64,000 bases of DNA from Lentibacillus amyloliquefaciens. Lineage in GTDB: Bacteria > Bacillota > Bacilli > Bacillales > Amphibacillaceae. Position 1 is the stretch's first letter. Every line of letters begins with the position of its first letter. Below the pieces are notes generated by a model. That model saw only the letters and a program-made list of their open reading frames with translations. It did not search any database and was not told the origin of the DNA. Both the position numbers and the translations under genes were made by a program. The DNA is taken from the NCBI RefSeq assembly GCF_001307805.1, contig NZ_CP013862.1, forward strand, positions 1,922,001 through 1,986,000, read 5' to 3'. Below, piece after piece: positions 58,387-64,000 of this stretch.

Positions 58387-58539
58387 CTACATATCATGAT
58401 GCGGATTGTGTTTTTGCCGTGAGTGGTTGCGCTGTTTCACCTTATGGGATCCTTGCATCGGCTCGCCGTATGGCTGTTTCGGGCCCTTAGGCAGATCCGG
58501 CTTCTTCTGCTGCTTTGGTCCTTTAGGTTTTCCGCCCAT
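58387..58539 (-). CDS. sspP: Small acid-soluble spore protein P-like
   Basis: A 50-residue basic protein: [20 protein letters not shown], then [20 protein letters not shown] and [10 protein letters not shown]. The C-terminal [18 protein letters not shown] is nearly that of B. subtilis SspP (KVKNRNHTRQKHNSHHDM from memory). AAAGGAGG lies nine bases before the ATG. SspP is made in the forespore and found in the spore core. The N-terminus differs, being Lys/Gly/Pro-rich. Evidence that the host makes spores. Confidence 0.9.
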   Translation of the reverse strand: MGGKPKGPKQQKKPDLPKGPKQPYGEPMQGSHKVKQRNHSRQKHNPHHDM

Positions 58540-58607
58540 TTTGCTTTTCCTCCTTTAACATGTCACCCATAGTGTTTGAGGAGGTGAAAAATCTATACGG
58601 AATTTGT

Positions 58608-59240
58608 TTAGGAAACCATGTTCTCTCTGCGTTTTCGGAGGCTGTTTTTCAGTATTCGGACATATGGCAGGAAAAAGCTGATAATAAATCCGCCGAATAA
58701 TGCGTTGATCAATGTACCGATTCCGACCGCTCCGCTGAAACTGATTGCCAGGATGACCAGCACTACACTGATCGCTGCCCGCGAATAGGAAACATTCCAA
58801 CCGGTCAGGCTTGATATGACCAGCATGGAACGATCGAGCGGGTTTGGTGCAATGTCCGACTGCAGATAAAAGGCAACGCCGAGTGCCATTAAAATTGTCC
58901 CTGCTAAAAGAGCCGACCATTCACCATACCATGTAATAGGAGCTACAACACCCTCAAGCAAAAACAGCCACGTATCAATGCCAATTCCGGTAACCAATGA
59001 AGTGATCAGAGCAAAAAATTCCGGACGCTTACGCTCAGCCAGTGCATTACCGAGAACCATTGTCAGACCGACGACAATTTCAAAGCTGCCAACTGTCAGT
59101 CCAAATGTCCGGTGAAGCCCAACAAGAAGCGCATCAAACGGTGAAGCACCCATTGTTGATTGAATCGTCAATGCAATCCCGAGCGTGAGAATAATCAATC
59201 CGGTCAAATAAAAATGGACGCCTGCACGAATCAGCCGCAT
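58608..59240 (-). CDS. YczE/YitT-type integral membrane protein
   Basis: A 210-residue protein with five or six helices; GALTIQSTMGASPFDALLV-like opening (LTIQSTMGASPFDALLVGLH), a repeat of this motif as YLQSDIAPNPLDRSMLVISS in the second half, and TLINALFGGFIISFF. The internal duplication and the SPFD / NPLD pair fit the YczE/YyaS/YitT family. Function unknown; YczE of B. subtilis influences lipopeptide production. AAAGGAG precedes the ATG. Confidence 0.85.
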   Translation of the reverse strand: MRLIRAGVHFYLTGLIILTLGIALTIQSTMGASPFDALLVGLHRTFGLTVGSFEIVVGLTMVLGNALAERKRPEFFALITSLVTGIGIDTWLFLLEGVVAPITWYGEWSALLAGTILMALGVAFYLQSDIAPNPLDRSMLVISSLTGWNVSYSRAAISVVLVILAISFSGAVGIGTLINALFGGFIISFFLPYVRILKNSLRKRRENMVS

Positions 59241-59540
59241 GACACCACTCCTTTCCCGTTATGCCCATTAAGCTTTCTGCTGTGAGAAAAGATTTCTTCC
59301 TTATCGTCCGTTTCGTCCGTCATATCAGTCTAACAAAGATTGATAATAGAAGATATAAAAAAACTCCATTTAAAATGGTTTTTCAGCATTACAAAACTGT
59401 GCTCTCCATCGATAGCATGCCTTCTTGCAATGAGGAAGCAACTTGTAATCACGCTAAGTTACTTATTGATTGGATTGAGTTTGTTAACTTCTGATGGAGT
59501 TGCGACAACTTCAGCCAAACACTGCACAAATTTTGAACAC
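59241..59540. other. Intergenic stretch without a supported gene
   Basis: AT-rich; one small perfect palindrome CCATTTAAAATGG near 59370. No ribosome site plus reading frame seen. Confidence 0.5.
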
Positions 59541-59577
59541 AAAAAAGAAGCCTTACGCATCACCGCGCTAGGCTTCC
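59541..59577 (-). terminator. Terminator of the betaine module
   Basis: GAAGCCTAGCGC pairs with GCGTAAGGCTTC (imperfect) on the minus strand, followed by TTTTTTG. Confidence 0.75.
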
Positions 59578-59607
59578 TTTTCGTTTGTGAACGTTAGCTG
59601 CCGAGGG

Positions 59608-60519
59608 CTATTCAGCAGTCCATTCATCAATAAGATCCTGGTTTTCTTCAACCCATTTCCTTGCCCCATCAATTGGCTCTTCAGCATCGTTTACATATAC
59701 CATAAGCTCACCAATTGCATCGTCATCCATTTTCCAGTTTTTCATCCATTCACTGACCTTTGGAAAGTCATCAGCAAATCCTTGACGAGTTGCGTGGTAA
59801 ATTTTTTCAGCCTCACCGTATACGTTTTTCGGATCTTCAAGATATTTCAAATCGTACTGAGAAAAGACACGATGCGGGCTCCAAAGTGGTGCGACAATTG
59901 GCTCTTCATTTGAAATGGCATCGTCAATGGCGCTTATCATAGCCGGTTCCGAACTTGGAATCAGTTCATAGTCAAGGTTATATTCCGGAATCAAATCATC
60001 TTTCGTAACTTCCATCGTCCCGGCCCCTGAATCAAAGCCAGTGATCTCGCCATCAAACATTTCTTTATTTGCGTTCAGATCTTCAACACTATTGATATCT
60101 TCGAGGTATTTCGGCACGACAAGCCCTACTTTGGCATTGTCATACCAGGCATTTTCAGCGAAAAATACCTCATCTTCATACTCTTCAAGATAAGCTTTAT
60201 CCTGAATTGGCAACCATACTTCCAGATTAATATCCAAATCACCGGTTGAGAGTGACTGCATGATGACACCCATATCAAGAAGCTGCAAATTCACATCATA
60301 ACCTTTTTCTTCCAAAATCACTTTCCACATGTTTGAAACAGCAATGTTTTCTGCCCAGTTAATCTGCGCCATTTCAATGGTACCTTTGCTTTCGCTTGAT
60401 TCATTATCGGATTCACTTGAACCTCCAGCCTCTTCTGATCCGGAACCTGACCCGCAAGCTGCTAACACAACGATTAATGCGAGTCCTAGTACGATTAGTT
60501 TGCTTTTCATGAACTTCAT
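59608..60519 (-). CDS. Glycine-betaine-type binding lipoprotein, ordinary lobe order
   Basis: A 303-residue substrate-binding lipoprotein (lipobox VLAAC). The lobe with AQINWAENIAVSNMWKVILE and EVWLPIQDKAYLEEYEDE comes first; the lobe with GFDSGAGTMEVTKDDL and APLWSPHRVFSQYDLKYLED comes second. This is the opposite order to the protein at 20709-21617. Trp in INWAEN, VWLPIQ and LWSPH can form the aromatic cage. AGGAGG lies 13 bases before the ATG, rather far. It follows the GbsR-like gene by 17 bp and has no ATPase or permease beside it. Confidence 0.9.
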   Translation of the reverse strand: MKFMKSKLIVLGLALIVVLAACGSGSGSEEAGGSSESDNESSESKGTIEMAQINWAENIAVSNMWKVILEEKGYDVNLQLLDMGVIMQSLSTGDLDINLEVWLPIQDKAYLEEYEDEVFFAENAWYDNAKVGLVVPKYLEDINSVEDLNANKEMFDGEITGFDSGAGTMEVTKDDLIPEYNLDYELIPSSEPAMISAIDDAISNEEPIVAPLWSPHRVFSQYDLKYLEDPKNVYGEAEKIYHATRQGFADDFPKVSEWMKNWKMDDDAIGELMVYVNDAEEPIDGARKWVEENQDLIDEWTAE

Positions 60520-60536
60520 AAATGAATAAATTCCTC

Positions 60537-61100
60537 CTAATTGTTCTTGTTTTCTGGATGTACTGGCAAAAATTCATAAATTTCTTCTGACCGGATACTT
60601 GCCACCAAACGTTCCAGCCAACGGTAATACGTTTTGGACTGATCAAGCTGATGATAGATCTTTCGTGCTTCGTCTACTAAGTCATCCGAAACATCCTCAT
60701 CTTCAAAAATCTGATCCAATTCAAATTCAGCTTGTTTAACAGCTTCAAGGTTCATTTTGGCTTCACGATCCCACATTTGACAGAAATAGGACATAAATGT
60801 ATTGAAAAAATTCTTTTCAGCCGCATATGTATGTTTCCTTGATCCACGCTGGAATTTCTTTTTTACCATTTCAATTTCCTGGAGTTTTCGGACACTTGTG
60901 CTCATGCTCGGTTTGCTCATATCCAGTTCTTCCCGCATTTCATCAAGATTCATCTGATCTTCAAAATACATAGTGGCATATAATTTACCGGCAGCAGGTG
61001 TCACTCCATAGACATCCATTGTTTCAGCAATGGCTTCTATAACGTATCCTTTTGCCTGTTCCAATTTCTCCTTCGCCATCCCATCGTTGGAACCAGTCAT
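60537..61100 (-). CDS. GbsR-type MarR-family repressor
   Basis: A 187-residue winged-helix repressor of the GbsR/OpcR group, which senses choline or betaine and controls choline oxidation and uptake genes. The N-terminal half is the DNA-binding part (YGVTPAAGKLYATMYF, NLDEMREELDMSKPSMSTSV), and the rest a helical domain including KYFKRGSRKHTYA-like wing (FQRGSRKHTYAAEKNFFN). GAGGTGACATT precedes the ATG. It diverges from gbsA; an identical-type 32-bp element lies on each promoter, which suggests control of both units including its own. Confidence 0.9.
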   Translation of the reverse strand: MTGSNDGMAKEKLEQAKGYVIEAIAETMDVYGVTPAAGKLYATMYFEDQMNLDEMREELDMSKPSMSTSVRKLQEIEMVKKKFQRGSRKHTYAAEKNFFNTFMSYFCQMWDREAKMNLEAVKQAEFELDQIFEDEDVSDDLVDEARKIYHQLDQSKTYYRWLERLVASIRSEEIYEFLPVHPENKNN

Positions 61101-61129
61101 AATGTCACCTCGCTTTTAATAAATTAAAT

Positions 61130-61161
61130 ACGTTAAATATATTCTTTACAATATTAATCAT
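61130..61161. promoter_or_regulatory. Candidate GbsR operator, regulator side
   Basis: 32-bp AT-rich element beginning ACGTTAAATA and ending ATTAATCAT. It is 27/32 identical, in the same direction, to the element at 61413-61444. It overlaps the regulator's -10 and start of transcription, the place for autorepression. Confidence 0.7.
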
Positions 61162-61184
61162 AACGAAATATAGAAATATGTCAA
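61157..61184 (-). promoter_or_regulatory. Promoter of the GbsR-like gene
   Basis: On the minus strand TTGACA, 16-bp spacer, TATGAT. About 57 bp before the start codon. Confidence 0.8.
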
Positions 61185-61320
61185 ATATCAAAATGAAATT
61201 ATTTATTTTTCCTTAAGTTTGGTGCTTTGATAACTGCACCTTCAAAGCAGCTTTTATCTTGGTGATCCCGCGCCCATGCACAGAAAAATAATTTTGAAAA
61301 CCTTGATTTAAAATTGAAGT

Positions 61321-61350
61321 AGCGGGCTTGCTACGCGTTAAGGCGGGATA
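61321..61350 (+). repeat. Possible remnant of the dispersed repeat (copy F)
   Basis: GCGGGCTTGCT...GTTA...GCGGGATAAAC resembles the last 30 bases of copies D and E. No hairpin half remains. Confidence 0.4.
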
Positions 61351-61369
61351 AACATCTGAATGTTTCTTT

Positions 61370-61398
61370 TTGACAAACAAAAAATAGCATGGTAAAGT
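61370..61398 (+). promoter_or_regulatory. Promoter of gbsA
   Basis: TTGACA, 17-bp spacer, TAAAGT. Confidence 0.7.
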
Positions 61399-61412
61399 CA
61401 GATTTGTTCAAA

Positions 61413-61444
61413 ACGTTAAATAAATTTTTAATAAAATTAATCAT
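61413..61444. promoter_or_regulatory. Candidate GbsR operator, gbsA side
   Basis: Second copy of the 32-bp element, beginning about 14 bp after the -10 of gbsA, so inside the transcribed leader. A repressor there would block elongation rather than polymerase binding. It ends seven bases before the gbsA ribosome site. Confidence 0.7.
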
Positions 61445-61462
61445 TTGTAAAGGTGGTTTACG

Positions 61463-62932
61463 ATGAACATAAAAAAACAATTGATCGATGACGCATGGGT
61501 GACATCCAGATCGAATGCCACCCGCGACATTATTAATCCTTTCAATCAGGAAGTCATCGCTAAAGTAACCGAGAGTGATGAAACGGATGCAAAAGCTGCA
61601 ATTGCTGCAGCACGAAAAGCGTTTGACAAGGGCGATTGGGCAACAACACCTGCGACAGAACGCGGTAAAATCGTCCATAAAATTGCTGACTTAATTGAAC
61701 GGGACAGAGAAGAACTTGCCGAGCTTGAATCATTGGATACCGGTAAAACCGTTGAAGAAAGCCGCGGAGACATGGACGATATCGCCGGTGTCTTCCGTTA
61801 TTTTGCTGAAATGGCTGACAAAGACGGTGGCGAAATCATTGAATCGCCTATTCCGAATTCAACCAGCAGAGTGGTCCATGAGCCGGTCGGTGTCTGTGGT
61901 CAGATTACGCCGTGGAACTATCCATTGCTGCAGGCGTCATGGAAGCTGGCGCCGGCACTGGCAGCAGGCAACACACTTGTCATGAAGCCAAGCGAAATTA
62001 CACCGCTTACTTCTATTAAAGTATTTGAATTAATGGAAGAAGCCGGTGTTCCGGCAGGCGTTGTCAATCTGGTGCTCGGTCCCGGCAATTCCGTTGGTGC
62101 GGAACTTTCAGTTAATGATGATGTCGATCTGATTTCATTCACAGGCGGTATTGAAACAGGCAAGCGGATTATGCAGGCAGCCAGTTCCAATGTGAAAAAT
62201 CTGGCACTCGAACTGGGCGGTAAAAATCCGAATATCGTTTTTGCCGATGCTGATTTCGAAACAGCTGTCGACCAGGCGATGAACGCGGTGTTCTTCCATG
62301 CCGGACAAATTTGTTCAGCGGGCACCCGTTTGATTATTGAAGAAAGCATTCACGATGATTTTGTCAGTGCGCTTGTCGACCGTGTAAAGAATATCAAGCT
62401 TGGCAGCGGTTTTGACGAATCAACTCAAATGGGACCGCTCATTTCAAAAGACCATTTAAATAAAGTTATTCAATACGTGGAGAACGGTAAAAAAGAAGGC
62501 GCAACGGTTGCTGTCGGCGGCAGGCGTCCGGAAGATCCGGAACTGCAAAATGGCTTTTTCTACCTGCCGACAGTGTTGACTGACTGTACGACTGACATGG
62601 GCGTTGTGCAGGATGAAGGCTTCGGTCCGGTTATTACCGTGGAAAAATTCACGACTGAAGAAGAAGCGGTTCGTCTTGCCAACGACTCCATTTATGGGCT
62701 TTCCGGCGGTGTCTTTACAAATGATATTGCCAAGGCTGAGCGCTGTGTAGCGAAAATGCGGATGGGAACTGTCTGGATCAACGACGTAAATCTGTACTTC
62801 CCGCATGCGCCATGGGGTGGCTATAAACAATCCGGCATCGGCCGCGAACTCGGCAAAACAGGCCTGGAAGAATATCAGGAAACCAAGCATATTTTCCAAA
62901 ACCTGAAGCCTGAACCCGTTAATTGGTTTTAA
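61463..62932 (+). CDS. gbsA: Betaine-aldehyde dehydrogenase
   Basis: A 489-residue NAD(P)-dependent aldehyde dehydrogenase. GQITPWNYPLLQASWKLAPA, SFTGGIETGKRI, catalytic Glu in LALELGGKNPNIVF and catalytic Cys in HAGQICSAGTRLI are all present; FFYLPTVLTD and NDVNLYFPHAPWGGYKQSGI fit GbsA/BADH. It converts betaine aldehyde to glycine betaine, an osmoprotectant. AAAGGTGG precedes the ATG. The usual partner gene gbsB (choline dehydrogenase) does not follow; the next gene is a converging NERD protein. Confidence 0.95.
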   Translation: MNIKKQLIDDAWVTSRSNATRDIINPFNQEVIAKVTESDETDAKAAIAAARKAFDKGDWATTPATERGKIVHKIADLIERDREELAELESLDTGKTVEESRGDMDDIAGVFRYFAEMADKDGGEIIESPIPNSTSRVVHEPVGVCGQITPWNYPLLQASWKLAPALAAGNTLVMKPSEITPLTSIKVFELMEEAGVPAGVVNLVLGPGNSVGAELSVNDDVDLISFTGGIETGKRIMQAASSNVKNLALELGGKNPNIVFADADFETAVDQAMNAVFFHAGQICSAGTRLIIEESIHDDFVSALVDRVKNIKLGSGFDESTQMGPLISKDHLNKVIQYVENGKKEGATVAVGGRRPEDPELQNGFFYLPTVLTDCTTDMGVVQDEGFGPVITVEKFTTEEEAVRLANDSIYGLSGGVFTNDIAKAERCVAKMRMGTVWINDVNLYFPHAPWGGYKQSGIGRELGKTGLEEYQETKHIFQNLKPEPVNWF

Positions 62933-62963
62933 AGCCCTACCTTGAAGAGCTATATGACTAAAG

Positions 62964-62995
62964 AGCAGCTTGGCACGACGTCAAGTTGCTTTTTT
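62964..62995 (+). terminator. Rho-independent terminator of gbsA
   Basis: GCAGCTTG pairs with CAAGTTGC (one G-U), followed by TTTTTTG. Confidence 0.75.
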
Positions 62996-63018
62996 GATTG
63001 ATTGGCCGGACTGAAGAT

Positions 63019-63123
63019 GTGAACTTCGGGATTTTCCATGTGAACTTCGGGGAAATCACTGTGAACTTCGGGATTTCTGGTGTGAACTTCGGGCTTTTTG
63101 CTTCCAACTTCGGGATTTAAATA
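63019..63123. repeat. 21-bp tandem repeat (GTGAACTTCGGG type), 5 units
   Basis: Units at 63019, 63040, 63061, 63082 and 63103, exactly 21 bp apart; the fifth begins TCCAACTTCGGG. On the minus strand each unit reads CCCGAAGTTCAC. The last two and a half units are inside the 3' end of the NERD gene. Confidence 0.9.
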
Positions 63124-64000
63124 AATTCTCCAGATCAATCCTATATTTTCTACCACTGGTACTACCTATTTTTTCAAAGTTTTCCTTTTGAAGTATATCT
63201 TTAGCTATATAGCTGGACCCTACCCGCAAAAAATCCCGCGCCTGCCGATTATTAATATGCTCCCCCACCAGCAGAGCATAATCCATCAGCGCCTGGCGAT
63301 GAGCTGTTTTTGAAGTGCAACCGCAAAAATCACACCACCACTTCCCGCTTTTCCACTGCATTGGCACAGTCCCGCAGTCAGGACAGAGGACGCCTTTTAT
63401 TAAATCATCATAATTCACATTAAATTGATCCATTCCGCCATCTTTTTCAGGCACATGTTCATTGAGTAAATGCCAGGAAAGATCGAGCAGCTGTTGTTCA
63501 GATATACGTGGCGTTTGATGTTTATCTATAAAAGAATCGACTTTGGAAAGGACTTTATCGCGGTGCATGACGATATCTGAAATGCGTTTATCGTTGTTGA
63601 GGTTTCGCAGGTAGGTGTCATCACGGCTATAGACAACAATTTTTTCGATGGGGACAGAAGGAAGGTCATACTTGCTGAGCCAGCTCAAAAGTCTCCTATA
63701 CTGAAGATTGATTTGTTCAACGGGGTTTGTGAAGACTTCTACATTGTCGTCAATTTTCCGGTAAGTCTGTCCTAAATCGTCAAAATTTATGTTGTCATAA
63801 ATATTCTTAACCTCGATGATCAGATAGAACCAGCGGGACAGCAGCAAAAAGTCAATTTGAAAGTGCTTATACTCATCGGGAAGCCTGATGTAGTGGAAAA
63901 TCAGAAAATCATCTTCAGGCAAGAACTGCAGATGGTATCGCATAGCATTTTCGCCTTTATAACCGGAAAGTAAATTAGCGGCACGTTTACTTATTTTTTC
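63056..64000 (-). CDS. NERD-domain protein, N-terminus beyond the window
   Basis: Partial gene. The frame stays open through the first codons at 64000, and the extra residues EKISKRAANLLSGYKGENAM fit the usual start of the family, so the ATG at 63943 is not the true start. NERD domain (nuclease-related): FQIDFLLLSRWFYLIIEVKN carries the Asp and Glu-x-Lys of the nuclease fold. Later DLIKGVLCPDCGTVPMQW and KWWCDFCGC form a zinc ribbon, in the order NERD-helices-zinc. The final residues SWKQKARSSHQKSRSSQ are encoded by the 21-bp repeat, so the tail differs from relatives. Function: probably DNA-linked, unproven. Confidence 0.85.
   Translation of the reverse strand, partial: EKISKRAANLLSGYKGENAMRYHLQFLPEDDFLIFHYIRLPDEYKHFQIDFLLLSRWFYLIIEVKNIYDNINFDDLGQTYRKIDDNVEVFTNPVEQINLQYRRLLSWLSKYDLPSVPIEKIVVYSRDDTYLRNLNNDKRISDIVMHRDKVLSKVDSFIDKHQTPRISEQQLLDLSWHLLNEHVPEKDGGMDQFNVNYDDLIKGVLCPDCGTVPMQWKSGKWWCDFCGCTSKTAHRQALMDYALLVGEHINNRQARDFLRVGSSYIAKDILQKENFEKIGSTSGRKYRIDLENLFKSRSWKQKARSSHQKSRSSQ

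Noticed and set aside
62950..63156. A small frame with heptads NPEVHxx
   Set aside because: It is the GTGAACTTCGGG array read in another frame of the NERD gene's strand, with no ribosome site.
1..64000. CRISPR arrays, tRNA and rRNA genes
   Set aside because: No regular 23-47 bp repeats with unique spacers, no cloverleaf with GTTCRA arm, and no rRNA-like stretch were seen. The 20/21-bp arrays have too short a period and no cas genes nearby.

Overview
The window looks like a chromosomal segment of a salt-adapted, endospore-forming member of the Bacillaceae (Virgibacillus / Lentibacillus / Oceanobacillus type). Spore formation is indicated by a small acid-soluble spore protein (SspP-like), a Spo0E-like phosphatase and a Cse60-like peptide. 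Salt adaptation is indicated by a BCCT betaine carrier, two separate glycine-betaine binding lipoproteins, a GbsR-type regulator and betaine-aldehyde dehydrogenase. Other supports are an aa3 quinol oxidase operon in qoxABCD order, strong AGGAGG ribosome sites, frequent TTG starts and an SAM-I riboswitch. There is no rRNA, tRNA, CRISPR array or prophage.

Layout. 0-6.5 kb: XRE-like regulator, zinc-type oxidoreductase, CopZ-like protein, DUF3298 protein, then a LytTR regulator fused to a dead ABC ATPase, followed by the ABC exporter it probably controls. 6.7-10.5 kb: qoxABCD. 10.6-18.6 kb: phosphoesterase, membrane proteins, a CPA1 Na+/H+ antiporter, a DUF4349 lipoprotein, a kinase-like protein, ywbE and a FUSC-type protein. 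19.05-20.55 kb: a complete ISL3-family element with an 8-bp target duplication. 20.7-32 kb: betaine-binding lipoprotein, secreted M19 dipeptidase, GntR-ABC operon, UspA, SDR, large secreted nucleotidase with a FIMAH-like tail, sirtuin, Spo0E-like, EamA. 32.5-34.6 kb: SAM-I riboswitch operon (cyclase plus MetE-like enzyme). 34.7-41.5 kb: ctaG, GlcD-like oxidase, VOC protein, and a 3-hydroxybutyrate operon (bdhA-gntP) with a sigma-54 promoter, two activator sites and its PAS/AAA+ activator. 41.6-46.3 kb: csaA cluster and an ECF sigma/anti-sigma/VanY-like operon. 46.5-51.5 kb: BCCT transporter, then a class V aminotransferase with serA. 51.6-59.2 kb: HAD enzyme, small proteins, two GNATs, ABC exporter, sspP, YczE-like protein. 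59.6-62.9 kb: betaine module (binding lipoprotein, GbsR-like regulator, divergent gbsA). 63.06 kb to the end: NERD-domain gene cut by the window edge.

The strongest signals beyond ordinary genes are regulatory or repetitive. (1) A 32-bp element, 27/32 identical, lies over both the GbsR-like and the gbsA promoters. (2) A near-perfect sigma-54 promoter has two GTTCC-N8-GGAAC-type sites 20 bp apart upstream. (3) A 21-bp-phased direct repeat stands before the LytTR-linked ABC operon. (4) A dispersed repeat of about 110-160 bp has two hairpins that keep pairing through base changes. (5) Several unrelated 20/21-bp tandem repeats lie between genes. (6) The two betaine-binding lipoproteins have their lobes in opposite order.

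All calls come from reading the sequence and from memory of protein families; no database search was run.
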